Source of the DNA: CAXMMR01 sp963692975 | GTDB lineage: Bacteria > Pseudomonadota > Alphaproteobacteria > Acetobacterales > Acetobacteraceae | Reading direction: 5' to 3' | Length of the DNA stretch: 64,000 bases | Assembly: GCA_963692975.2 (NCBI GenBank) | Contig: CAXMMR010000037.1 | Span: 186,001 to 250,000, forward strand | Shown here: positions 53,118 through 61,313 of the stretch, in pieces | Position numbering within the stretch: the stretch's first letter is position 1 | Layout of the letters: every line of letters begins with the position of its first letter | Program-made: the position numbers and the translations under genes | The notes under the pieces: generated by a model | Told to the model about the DNA's origin: nothing | What the model saw: the letters and a program-made list of their open reading frames with translations, nothing else | Databases searched by the model: none

Positions 53118-54440
53118 TCACGACGAAGTGCGGTCGTCGATCAACGCCCGCCGGCGCAAATCGCGCTGCAGCTGTCGCGAGGCCAGCTCCACGCGGTCCT
53201 GCAGCAGCTGCTCGCTGATCTCGTCGTGGGTTGCGACAGGGATCGGCTTGTCGTCACGCGCGCAGACCATCAGCACGGCGATCCCCTCCGGCGAGACCAG
53301 CGGCCGGCTGGCCTGGCCGATCGGCAGCGGCTCGAGGATGGCGCGCATCTGCGGGTTGATGTTGGCGAGCGGCAGCAGGCCGGGGTCGGCCGGGCGCTTG
53401 GAGCCGGCCTCGGCGTTGGCGGCCTCGATGGCGCCACAGCTATGCGCCGTCTTGGTCAGCGCCTGGGCGCGGATCAGCGTCTGGCGTTGCTGATCGGTCG
53501 GCGCCTGCGGGTTGAGCTTGGCGGTGAACGGCAGGAAGGCCGCGCGCACCGACAGCATGGTCTGCTTCTCAAGCCCGACCTGGCGCTTGCCGCGCATCTG
53601 CACGATGTCGAAGCCGCCGGCGACGCGCACCGGGTTGCTGATCGCGCCCTGCGGCATCTGGGCCACCAGCGAGGCGACCTCGGGATCGAGGTGGTCGACC
53701 GAGAGCCAGCCTAGGTCACCGCCCTCCAGCGCCGTCTGGCTCTGGCTGAATTGGGCGGCGACGACGGCAAACGGAGCGCCGGAGTGGAGCTGCTGGATGA
53801 TGGTGTCGGCGAACCGCCTGGCATCGCCCGCATGCGTCGGGTCCTCGATGGCGACAAAGATCTCGCCGAGGCGATACTGGGTCTGGCCGGTCTGCGCCTT
53901 GTACTCGCGCTGCTGGTTGGCGACCTCGGTTTCGTCGACGCGGGCGCGTCCGGCGAGCGTCTGGCGCAGCACGCGCGTCCATCCGAGCTGCACCCGCAAC
54001 TGGTCGAACAGGGTGCGCGGCGCCACACCCTCGGCGCGCAGCCGGCCCTGCAGGCCGCCCTTGTCCATGCTGTTGCGGTGCTCGATCTCGTCGATGGCGC
54101 GAGCGATCTCGTCGTCCGGCACGACGATGCGGCGGCGCTGGATTTCCTCCATCCGCAGCCGCTCGTCGATCAGCTGGCGGGTGATCTGTGGGCGCAGCCG
54201 CATCAGCACCTCGGGCGTGACCGGCAGGCCGGTCGAGACGGCGAACAGGCGGGCGCGGTTGTCGACGTCGTCCTGGGTGATGACGTCGCCATTCACGGTG
54301 GCGACGATGTTGTCGCCGGTGAGGCTCTGCGGCGCCGGCATCGGCGCCTGCGCGGCGGTGGCGGCAAACGCGGCCGTGGAGCAAAGGCTCGTCGCGAGCA
54401 GCATCGCCCGCGCCGAGTTCCCGGGATTGGCAAGCCGCAT
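53118..54440 (-). CDS. surA: periplasmic chaperone/peptidyl-prolyl isomerase SurA
   Basis: Escorts outer-membrane proteins across the periplasm; 440 aa. The signal peptide ends near AFAATAAQA (residues 1-32). The N-terminal chaperone domain has IVATVNGDVITQDDVDNRA, RQLIDERLRMEEIQRRRIVV and RLRAEGVAPRTLFDQLRVQL. One parvulin domain follows (YRLGEIFVAIEDPTHAGD, FSQSQTALEGGDLGWLSV, GGFDIVQMRGKRQ); a second region has diverged. It lies 30 bp after lptD in the same direction, the common alphaproteobacterial lptF/G-lptD-surA order. Confidence 0.93.
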   Translation of the reverse strand: MRLANPGNSARAMLLATSLCSTAAFAATAAQAPMPAPQSLTGDNIVATVNGDVITQDDVDNRARLFAVSTGLPVTPEVLMRLRPQITRQLIDERLRMEEIQRRRIVVPDDEIARAIDEIEHRNSMDKGGLQGRLRAEGVAPRTLFDQLRVQLGWTRVLRQTLAGRARVDETEVANQQREYKAQTGQTQYRLGEIFVAIEDPTHAGDARRFADTIIQQLHSGAPFAVVAAQFSQSQTALEGGDLGWLSVDHLDPEVASLVAQMPQGAISNPVRVAGGFDIVQMRGKRQVGLEKQTMLSVRAAFLPFTAKLNPQAPTDQQRQTLIRAQALTKTAHSCGAIEAANAEAGSKRPADPGLLPLANINPQMRAILEPLPIGQASRPLVSPEGIAVLMVCARDDKPIPVATHDEISEQLLQDRVELASRQLQRDLRRRALIDDRTSS

Positions 54441-54470
54441 CAGCTAAAGACCTGCATCAACGTCGCTCCG

Positions 54471-56738
54471 TCAGCCGGTAAATCCGATCGCGCCGACCGT
54501 CTTGAAGGTGACGGTGAACAGGACCGTGGTGTCGCCATTGTCGTTGTCGATGGAGGTATAGCGGCGGATCAGGTTGACGTCGAAGATAAAGCATTCGTTC
54601 TCGTAGCGCGCGTCGGCGTTCAGGCTGACGAACTGGCCGGTGCGCAGGTCGTCCTGGGCGCCGATCCGGGCCGAGTACTGGCCGTAGCGGCTGGTGGCCC
54701 CGAAGGTGGCCTCGCTGCGCGGAATGAAGAAGCTCGCCGGCGGCCCGGCGGTGGTGTACGGGTCGGTTAAATAGAGGTCGTACGGGTTGACGTTGCTGTA
54801 GATGTAGCCGCCCGAAAGGCGCAGCAGCGGCACGCCGATACTGGCGATGCCGTCGGCAAAGTGCACGTCGCCATTGTCCTTGTCGAAGCGCCCGCGGGCG
54901 GTGAAATCGAGCCAGCTCGAGGGCACGAACGTCACCCGGCTGATGATGTCCGAGACGTGCTCGCCCAGCCCGGACTGCGGGTAGAAGTTGGCGTCGCGGT
55001 GCTCCTGGTAGGACTGGCCGACCAGGGCGTCGATCTGCTGGCCGCTGTTCAACGTCCAGTTGAGGTGCAGGCCGACATTGGTGCGCGGGCCGCTGTCGAA
55101 CCGGTCGTAGCCCTGGAAGCGGTTCAGGCTGAACAGCGTGCTGTCGGTGAACTCGTAGTCCAGGCTGTCCTCGTTGGGGATCCGGTCGCGCTGGCTGTTG
55201 CCGTAATTGGGCGCAACGATGAGCTGGGCGATCGGCTCGACGAGCTGGGTGCCGAGCGTGCCGGCGCTGCGCACGAACGGCCAGTTCATCCTGGCCGCGG
55301 CCAGCGGCTGGGCGTGCGCGTTGGTCACCGCATTGCCGACGTCGAAGTTCGGCTGCTGGTCGATCGTCGTCGCATGATAGGCGGCGGCGTCGACCCGGAG
55401 GGTAAGCCCGATCACGTCGCCGAGGCTGCCGACGAAGGGGCGGTTCCAGGCCAAGGTGACGGCGCCGCGCTGATCGTTGGTGCCGGTGTCGCGTAGGATG
55501 TTGAAGTCTTCGGTGTGGAAGCTGAGTCGGCCGCCGAGCGCGTCCGGCGTGCCGAAGAAGTCGTAGGAGTAGCGCGGTAGCACGTAGGGCAGCAGCACCT
55601 GGCTGACCGAGGTGTTCAGCGCCTGGTAGGCGCGCACGTCGAGCCGCGCGTAGGTGCCGTCGCCGAAGCCTTCCGTGTAGATCTGCGACGTCTGGATGTT
55701 GTTGCCGTAGCCGGGGATATGGAAGTCGCGCTCGTAGTCGAGCGAGGTGGACTGGTTGATGTCGAAGCCGTAACGCCAGGTGTCGTTGTAGTCGAACAGC
55801 CCGTGCGCCTGGATGTAGCCCTGCGGCGCTCCCTCGTCATAGGCGAGCGCGCCGTTGACGTTGAGAATGCCGTCGTTGAGGCGCAAGCGGTAGATCTCCG
55901 CGAGCTGCGGGCCGGTGCCGGTGGTCAGCGTCGGCGTCAGGATCACGTCCGAGGCGCTGTTGATGACCAGGTAATAGGGGATGTTGACGAAGCTGCCGAG
56001 GTGCTTGTCGGTAAGCCCAAAGCCCGGGATCAAAAAGCCGCTCTCGCGCTTGACCGAGGGGTCGGCGTTGGAAAAATAGGGCAAATAGAGGACGGGCTGG
56101 CCGAGGATGTCGAGCCAGGCATCCTGGTACTCGATGCGTTTATGCTCCAGGTCCTGCGTCGCCTGGTAGGCCGACAGGTCCCACAGCGGCGGCTTCTCGG
56201 GGTCGAGCGCGCAGACGTTGCAGGTGGAGTAGACGGCGCGGCTGAGCTCGTTGAGCTTGCCGTCGGTGCGCCGCGCGCCGTTGGCGGCGAGCCGGCCGTT
56301 CAACGCCAGCAGCGAGCGCATCCCCGAGAGCACGCCCTCGCGCATGCCCTGGGTGAGCTCGGCGTAGTCGGCGAACAGCACCTGCCCGTCCGGTTCGGCG
56401 ATCACCACGTGGCCGGTGGCGGCGACGACGTTGGTGTTGCGGTCGAAGGTCATGCGGTCGGCGCGGATGATGTGGTCGTTCTGGTAGGCCTCGACATGGC
56501 CGGTCGCGGTGACGATGCCGTTCTGCTTGTCGTAGCTGACGCTGTCGGCGGTGAAGGTGACCGGCGCGTTCTTGGAAACCGGCGCCGAGGTGTGCGGCCC
56601 GTGCACCAGCGCGCCGAATTGGGCGTAAGCGCTCGACGCGAATAGCGAACAGAACGCTAGCGCAAGGAAGAAAGGCCAGGGCTGTCTGCCCTGGACCCGA
56701 TTAAAGGCGAAGCCTTTAAAATCCTGTCGATTGATCAT
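54471..56738 (-). CDS. lptD: LPS assembly outer-membrane protein LptD
   Basis: The barrel that inserts lipopolysaccharide in the outer leaflet; about 755 aa. The periplasmic OstA domain shows VTFTADSVSYDKQNGIVTAT, VEAYQNDHIIRADRMTFDRN and GQVLFADYAELTQGMREG. The barrel has YLPYFSNADPSVKRESGFLI and many alternating beta strands. Cysteines are few (CNVC). The start is taken at MINRQDFKGF (56738), inside repeat BC9: residues 5-18 are encoded by the C half and run into the hydrophobic FFLALAFCSLFASSAYAQ, so the signal peptide's N-terminal part comes from the repeat. The ribosome site is weak. Confidence 0.92.
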   Translation of the reverse strand: MINRQDFKGFAFNRVQGRQPWPFFLALAFCSLFASSAYAQFGALVHGPHTSAPVSKNAPVTFTADSVSYDKQNGIVTATGHVEAYQNDHIIRADRMTFDRNTNVVAATGHVVIAEPDGQVLFADYAELTQGMREGVLSGMRSLLALNGRLAANGARRTDGKLNELSRAVYSTCNVCALDPEKPPLWDLSAYQATQDLEHKRIEYQDAWLDILGQPVLYLPYFSNADPSVKRESGFLIPGFGLTDKHLGSFVNIPYYLVINSASDVILTPTLTTGTGPQLAEIYRLRLNDGILNVNGALAYDEGAPQGYIQAHGLFDYNDTWRYGFDINQSTSLDYERDFHIPGYGNNIQTSQIYTEGFGDGTYARLDVRAYQALNTSVSQVLLPYVLPRYSYDFFGTPDALGGRLSFHTEDFNILRDTGTNDQRGAVTLAWNRPFVGSLGDVIGLTLRVDAAAYHATTIDQQPNFDVGNAVTNAHAQPLAAARMNWPFVRSAGTLGTQLVEPIAQLIVAPNYGNSQRDRIPNEDSLDYEFTDSTLFSLNRFQGYDRFDSGPRTNVGLHLNWTLNSGQQIDALVGQSYQEHRDANFYPQSGLGEHVSDIISRVTFVPSSWLDFTARGRFDKDNGDVHFADGIASIGVPLLRLSGGYIYSNVNPYDLYLTDPYTTAGPPASFFIPRSEATFGATSRYGQYSARIGAQDDLRTGQFVSLNADARYENECFIFDVNLIRRYTSIDNDNGDTTVLFTVTFKTVGAIGFTG

Positions 56739-56865
56739 CCTCAACAGCGAGGACTGATGATGTGGGAAGGCAGAATGATCGGCTTCGCCAAGCAAGGAAG
56801 GCTGCGTTGAGCTCTTAACGGATGGGGTCTGGGGCCGCGGGCCCCAGCCGGCGGAGCCTCCTTGC
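56672..56865. repeat. modular palindromic element BC9 (C half + degenerate B half)
   Basis: Left: CCAGGGCTGTCTGCCCTGG and TTAAAGGCGAAGCCTTTAA. Core includes TCGGCTTCGCCAAGCAAGG. Right: TGGGGCCGCGGGCCCCA, and a decayed outer hairpin. It lies between lptG and lptD; the lptD start codon and first codons are within it. Confidence 0.88.
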
Positions 56866-56886
56866 TGTCTTTCCTGCCCACCGCGA

Positions 56887-57999
56887 TCAGCCGTCCTCGA
56901 GATGCAGCAGCAGCGCGACCGCCAGCATCAGCCCGGCGGCGGTGGGCGCCCAGGCGGCGAGCGTCGGCGGCAGCGCGCCGGACTGGCCGAACTCCTCGGC
57001 GATCTTGGAGACGGTGAACAGTGCAAACCCTGCCGCGACACCGCTGCCCACCATTCGCGCCACTCCACCGCGCCGCGTCGGTCGCATGGAAAACCCCGCC
57101 GACACAAGCCCCATGGTGCCGGCGAGCAACGGCAGCGCGAGAAGCGACTGGAAGTGCAGCCGGTGGCGCACCGAGGAGAAGCCGGCATGGTCGAGCAGCG
57201 CGATGAAGTCGGGCAGCGCCCAGAGCGACAGCGTGTCCGGCGAGGCGAAGCTCTCCTGCACGCGGTGCACGGTGAGGTCGGTGGGCAGGGCCATGCGGCC
57301 GATCAGCTCGGGCAGGTGGTCGGGGGTGACGGTGCGGGCGTCGTCGAACAGCCAGCGGCCGGGGGTCAGCAGGGCGCGGCTGGCCTCGATGCGCGACAGC
57401 AGGTGGTCCTCGGCGTCGAGCCGGAAGACGCTGACCCCCTGGGCGGTCAGCCGGCCGTGCTTGAGCGTAACGCCGCGGGCATGCAGGATCGCCATGCCGT
57501 CCGGGTCGAAGGCGCGGTCGGACTGGCGCAGCCAGAGCTGGCCGCCGGCGAGCGCCAGCGGCCCGCCGGTGGAGCGGATATACTGATTGTCGAGCTGCTC
57601 GGCGCGGGCGAGCATCACCGAGGAGAGCGGCGAGACGGCGGCCGAGGCGAAGGCGCCCAGAGCCAGCGCGCACACCAGCGGGGCGGCGAGGAACTGCCAG
57701 GCGGAGATGCCGGCGGCGCGCGCGACGATCAGCTCCGAGGAGCGGGTCAGCCGCCAGAACGCGATGATGCCGCCCAGCAGCACCGCGAAGGGCAGGATCT
57801 GCATCGCCGCGAAGGGCAGCCGCAGGCCGGCGATCTCGCCGATCAGCCCGAAGCCGACGTCGGGCTTGCTGGCGGCGCGGCGCAGCAGCTCGATGAAGTC
57901 GAACAGCGCCACGAGGCCGGTCAGCGAGGCCAGCATCGCCAGCACCGAGGCCATGAACTGGCGCGAGATGTAGAGCGATAGAGTGGCGGCGAGCGACAC
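56887..57999 (-). CDS. lptG: LPS export permease LptG
   Basis: Inner-membrane permease of the LptB2FG transporter, 370 aa. Six membrane helices flank a periplasmic beta-jellyroll: YISRQFMASVLAMLASLTGL, LPFAVLLGGIIAFWRLTRSS, ELIVARAAGISAWQFLAAPL, then GGQLWLRQSDRAFDPDGMAI and FRLDAEDHLLSRIEASRALL, and the last helices with GVARMVGSGVAAGFALFTVS. It starts three bases after the lptF stop and is followed by lptD, forming an LPS export unit. Confidence 0.94.
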   Translation of the reverse strand: MSLAATLSLYISRQFMASVLAMLASLTGLVALFDFIELLRRAASKPDVGFGLIGEIAGLRLPFAAMQILPFAVLLGGIIAFWRLTRSSELIVARAAGISAWQFLAAPLVCALALGAFASAAVSPLSSVMLARAEQLDNQYIRSTGGPLALAGGQLWLRQSDRAFDPDGMAILHARGVTLKHGRLTAQGVSVFRLDAEDHLLSRIEASRALLTPGRWLFDDARTVTPDHLPELIGRMALPTDLTVHRVQESFASPDTLSLWALPDFIALLDHAGFSSVRHRLHFQSLLALPLLAGTMGLVSAGFSMRPTRRGGVARMVGSGVAAGFALFTVSKIAEEFGQSGALPPTLAAWAPTAAGLMLAVALLLHLEDG

Positions 58000-58002
58000 G
58001 CC

Positions 58003-59139
58003 TCAGGCCTCGACGCGGGTGCGCGTCGCACCGAGCCTGGGCAGGCCAAGCTGGGGCGCATACAGGATCCAGGCGCTGATGACGCCGGGCAGGATGGCGG
58101 TGAGCCAGATCAGCGGTATCAGCACCGGATGGCGGCCGGCGACGTTGTTCACCGCAAGGTTCAGCGCCAGCAAGCCGACCACGGTGCCGACCGCAATCGA
58201 CGGCCGCAGCACGTTGCCGTAGCGGCGGAACTCGCCGGTCAGCACCGCGACCAGCGCCACCATGCTGAAGCTGATGGCGGTGAGCGGCGCGGTGAGCCGG
58301 CGATGCGCCTCGACCTCGAACTTGCCCACGTCGCGGACATTGACCTCGGCAGGATCAGGATGGAGCAGCTCCGGCAGCGACATTTCGGTCGCGTCGCGGT
58401 AGCGCGTCTCGTCGCTCTTGTTGTTCGAGGTGAGGTCGACGGTGTTCTGGCCGAAGGTCAGCACGTCGAGGCGGCCGGTCTTGCGATCGATCTGCTCGCG
58501 CGAGCCGTGATACAGGATCACCCGCGGCGAGCTGCCACCGGTCTCGATCAGCCGGCCCTGCTCAGCCAGGATCGTCGCCCGGGTGTCGGCCTGCCGGTCA
58601 TCCTCGACGACGATGCCGCGCAGCATGCCGTTGGTGTCGCGCGAGCGGACATAGACGGTGAGGTCGTCGCTCATCGGCGTGAACACGCCCTCCTGCAGCA
58701 TGAAGGCGGCGAGGCGGTTGCGGATCTCGAATTGATACTGCCGGAAGGCGGCCGCGCTGGCAGGCACGATCCAGACGTTGAGCACCAGGCAGGCGACGGC
58801 GGCGAACAGCGCGACGGCGACCGCGGGGCGGGACAGGCCGACGGGCGAGAGGCCGGCCGCGCGCATCACCGTCAGCTCACGGTCCGAGGCCAGGCGCTGG
58901 TAGGCGAACAGCACCACGGTAAAGGCGGTGATCGGCAGGATCACGGCGACGAAGTTGGGGATCAGCAGGCCGGTGAGCTGCAGGAAGACGCGCAGCGACA
59001 GGCCGCGATTGACGACCAGCTCGACGAAGCGAAGCGACTGGGTCAGCCAGATCAGCGCGACCAGCGCCGTCGTAGTGCCCGCCAGAAAGAACAGCAGCTG
59101 GCGGGTGACGTAGCGGTCAAGGCGGGTAATGCGAGGCAT
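58003..59139 (-). CDS. lptF: LPS export permease LptF
   Basis: Partner permease of LptG, 378 aa. Typical start ITRLDRYVTRQLLFFLAGTT, then SLRFVELVVNRGLSLRVFLQ, LPITAFTVVLFAYQRLASDR, ELTVMRAAGLSPVGLSRPAV, the periplasmic domain (LTVYVRSRDTNGMLRGIVVE, ILAEQGRLIETGGSSPRVIL), and AHRRLTAPLTAISFSMVALV. It is the first gene of the leftward lptF-lptG-lptD-surA series. Repeat BC10 lies about 30 bp upstream of its start. Confidence 0.94.
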   Translation of the reverse strand: MPRITRLDRYVTRQLLFFLAGTTTALVALIWLTQSLRFVELVVNRGLSLRVFLQLTGLLIPNFVAVILPITAFTVVLFAYQRLASDRELTVMRAAGLSPVGLSRPAVAVALFAAVACLVLNVWIVPASAAAFRQYQFEIRNRLAAFMLQEGVFTPMSDDLTVYVRSRDTNGMLRGIVVEDDRQADTRATILAEQGRLIETGGSSPRVILYHGSREQIDRKTGRLDVLTFGQNTVDLTSNNKSDETRYRDATEMSLPELLHPDPAEVNVRDVGKFEVEAHRRLTAPLTAISFSMVALVAVLTGEFRRYGNVLRPSIAVGTVVGLLALNLAVNNVAGRHPVLIPLIWLTAILPGVISAWILYAPQLGLPRLGATRTRVEA

Positions 59140-59171
59140 GCGGCACGGTAGTGGAGGCGGCCTGAAGGAGG

Positions 59172-59404
59172 AAGGCCAGGGCTGTCTGCCCTGGACCCGA
59201 TTAAAGGCGAAGCCTTTAAAATCCGTTCGTTAGGCTTGACCGGGCCGCGAGATCGAAGCCTTGGAAAACAGGATTGGATGGCTTCGCCAAGCAAGAGAGC
59301 GCCCACTCGGACGCCAGAAGGATAGGGGTCAGAGGCCTCTGGCCCCGTCATGCGACCGCACGCTAACGCGTGACGGTGTCCAGAGGCAGAACCTCTGGCT
59401 TTCC
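59172..59404. repeat. modular palindromic element BC10 (C half + D half)
   Basis: Left: CCAGGGCTGTCTGCCCTGG and TTAAAGGCGAAGCCTTTAA. Core: TGGCTTCGCCAAGCAAGAG. Right, inverted D half: CAGAGGCCTCTGGCCCCGTC, CACGCTAACGCGTGACG and CCAGAGGCAGAACCTCTGG. It lies between lptF and the small gene at 59363-59692, whose stop codon is inside the D half. Confidence 0.9.
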
Positions 59405-59692
59405 TTTCTTCCGCCGCCTGAGACTGCGCGCGTTCAGCTCGGGCAGCAGCTCCGGCGCCGCCAGAATCGCCTCGGCGACCGCGATCGCGGCGAGGAGCTG
59501 GGAGTCGGTGAGATGGCGCACCGCCGGGCGCTGCACGCGCTCGAACCAGGGCGCGTCGAGCGCCTCGTCCAGGCAGACGCGCATGAAGCAATGATCCAGC
59601 CGGATCGGCCAGCGCTGGCTCGGCGCCAGGGCCGGCAGGCGCCGGCGGGTCAGCTCGAACCATCGCTCCACCAGCGCCGTTCGCTCGACCAT
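59363..59692 (-). CDS. conserved hypothetical protein, 109 aa
   Basis: Recognisable as a small alphaproteobacterial protein by its segment SQRWPIRLDHCFMRVCLDEA followed by HLTDSQLLAAIAVAEAIL and ELLPELNARSLRRRKKGK, but I cannot name a verified function. Its start codon overlaps by two bases the start codon of the divergent 2H phosphoesterase gene. The final residues (LPLDTVTR) and the stop are translated from the D half of BC10. An ATG four codons upstream (59704) is possible. Confidence 0.7.
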   Translation of the reverse strand: MVERTALVERWFELTRRRLPALAPSQRWPIRLDHCFMRVCLDEALDAPWFERVQRPAVRHLTDSQLLAAIAVAEAILAAPELLPELNARSLRRRKKGKPEVLPLDTVTR

Positions 59693-60227
59693 GTCGCCCC
59701 TCATCCTGACGCTCGTCCTCGATGCCGCCTCGCAGGCCTTCTTCGACCGGCTGCGCCGCCAGCATTTCCCGCCGGAGCGCAACGTGCTGGACGCGCATCT
59801 GACGCTGTTCCACGCGCTCGACGGCGAGCAGGAGGCGGCGATCCTGGCCGACATCAGGGCCGCCGTCGGACCCGCCTTCCCGATCGACGTCAGCGGTCTA
59901 CGCTCGCTCGGACGGGGCGTCGCCTACACCATCGTCTCGGACCAGCTGACAGCGCTGCGCGGACGGCTCGCGAGGGCGTGGGCGCCGATGCTGACGGCGC
60001 AGGACCAGCAGCGCTTCGCCCCGCATGTGACGATCCAGAACAAGGCCAGTTCGGACGACGCGCGGGCGCTGCTGGCAACGCTGCGGGCGGGGTTTACACC
60101 CTTCCCGGCGACCGCTTCGGGACTGGCGCTGTGGCGCTACAAGGGTGGGCCCTGGGAGGCAGTCGACACGATCGTTTTTAGCGAAGAAAGGCCAGAGGCT
60201 CTGCCTCTGGACTCCATCACGCGTTAG
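59691..60227 (+). CDS. 2H phosphoesterase / 2'-5' RNA ligase superfamily protein
   Basis: A 178-residue protein with both HxT motifs of the 2H phosphoesterase superfamily: DAHLTLFHAL (about residue 36) and APHVTIQNKA (about 110), in two repeated half-domains. Family members act on 2',3'-cyclic phosphate or 2'-5' linkages in RNA or nucleotides; the substrate here is unknown. The ATG overlaps the divergent neighbour's start codon by two bases. The last residues (EALPLDSITR) and the TAG stop come from the D half of BC11, the mirror image of what happens at its neighbour. Confidence 0.8.
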   Translation: MSPLILTLVLDAASQAFFDRLRRQHFPPERNVLDAHLTLFHALDGEQEAAILADIRAAVGPAFPIDVSGLRSLGRGVAYTIVSDQLTALRGRLARAWAPMLTAQDQQRFAPHVTIQNKASSDDARALLATLRAGFTPFPATASGLALWRYKGGPWEAVDTIVFSEERPEALPLDSITR

Positions 60228-60335
60228 CGTGCATTCGAATGACGGGGCCCGAGGCCCCAAACCCCCAATCGAACGACGAATGGATTTTAAAGGCTCCGCC
60301 TTTAATGGGGTCGAGGGGCAACGCCCCTCGCCTTC
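60188..60335. repeat. modular palindromic element BC11 (D half + C half)
   Basis: Left D half: CCAGAGGCTCTGCCTCTGG, CACGCGTTAGCGTG and ACGGGGCCCGAGGCCCC. Right, inverted C half: AAAGGCTCCGCCTTT and CGAGGGGCAACGCCCCTCG. It lies between the convergent 2H phosphoesterase and ghrA genes; the first ends inside it. Confidence 0.92.
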
Positions 60336-60341
60336 CTTCCG

Positions 60342-61313
60342 CTAATAGCCCAACGCTCGGTCAATAACCCCCTTGGCTGGGCGACCCCGCATCAACAGTT
60401 CCAGGCTCTCCACCAAGGAGCGGGTCCGCGCCTCGTGCGAAGACGCGGCGGCGCTGTGCGGCGTCACGGTGACGCGTGGATCGGCCCAGAACGGGTGGTC
60501 GGCAGGTAACGGCTCGGTCTGGAACACGTCGAGCACGGCGCCGGAAAGCTGGTCGGCATCGAGTGCCGGGATCAGGTCGGCTTCCACCAGGTGGTCGCCG
60601 CGGCCGACATTGACGATGGCGCTGCCGGGCGGCATGGCGGCGAAGGTCGCGGCATTGAGGATGCCGGTGGTGTCAGGCGTGAGCGGCAGCAGGCAGATGA
60701 GGATGTCTGTGCGGGGCAGCAGCTCGGCCAGACCCTCGGCGCCGTGCGCGGCCTCGATTGCGGACGTGCCCGGGTGCGGCGAGCGGCCCCAGGTGGCGGT
60801 GGCGAAGCCGAGTGCGGCGAGGGCCTGCGCGACCGGCAGGCCGATGGCGCCGCGGCCGAGCACGGTGACGCGGCGGGCGCTGGCCGGCGTAAGATCATGC
60901 CGGGAGCGAAGCGGCGCCCAGCGGCGCGTATGCTGGTCAGCATCGGCGCGATCGAAGCCGCGATGCAGCCGAAGCACGGCGTAGAGCACGTATTCGACCA
61001 TGGCTGCCGCCTGCACCGCGTCGTCGAGCCGGAGCAGCGGCACGGTCGGCGGCAGGGTCGGATCCTCAATCAGATACTCGATGCCGGCGCTGATCGAGGC
61101 GATGGCGACCAGGTTGGGCAGCGCGGCGAGGCTGCCGGGCGGCGGGTGATAGACGAGCGCGCCCAGGATCGCCTCGTCCGGCGCCTCGCCGGGCTGCACC
61201 AGACGCCAGGGCGTGCCGAGCGCGGCCATGGCGTCGCGCCAGGCGGGGAGATACCGGCCAAGCTCGGGCGCCAGAAACAGGATCGGCCGGATGGCGGGCT
61301 CGGGATCAGACAC
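60342..61313 (-). CDS. ghrA: D-2-hydroxyacid dehydrogenase, glyoxylate/hydroxypyruvate reductase A type
   Basis: A 323-residue NAD(P)H-dependent 2-hydroxyacid dehydrogenase. Features: GALVYHPPPGSLAALPNLVA, ASISAGIEYLIEDPTLPPTV, AAMVEYVLYAVLRLHRGFD, the Rossmann loop VTVLGRGAIGLPVAQALAAL, LICLLPLTPDTTGILNAATF, INVGRGDHLVEADL-like NVGRGDHLVE with the catalytic Arg region, and WADPRVTVTPHSAAASSHEA with the catalytic His. The GhrA subclass is the best fit. It overlaps dapB by eight bases and so belongs to its transcript. Confidence 0.85.
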   Translation of the reverse strand: MSDPEPAIRPILFLAPELGRYLPAWRDAMAALGTPWRLVQPGEAPDEAILGALVYHPPPGSLAALPNLVAIASISAGIEYLIEDPTLPPTVPLLRLDDAVQAAAMVEYVLYAVLRLHRGFDRADADQHTRRWAPLRSRHDLTPASARRVTVLGRGAIGLPVAQALAALGFATATWGRSPHPGTSAIEAAHGAEGLAELLPRTDILICLLPLTPDTTGILNAATFAAMPPGSAIVNVGRGDHLVEADLIPALDADQLSGAVLDVFQTEPLPADHPFWADPRVTVTPHSAAASSHEARTRSLVESLELLMRGRPAKGVIDRALGY

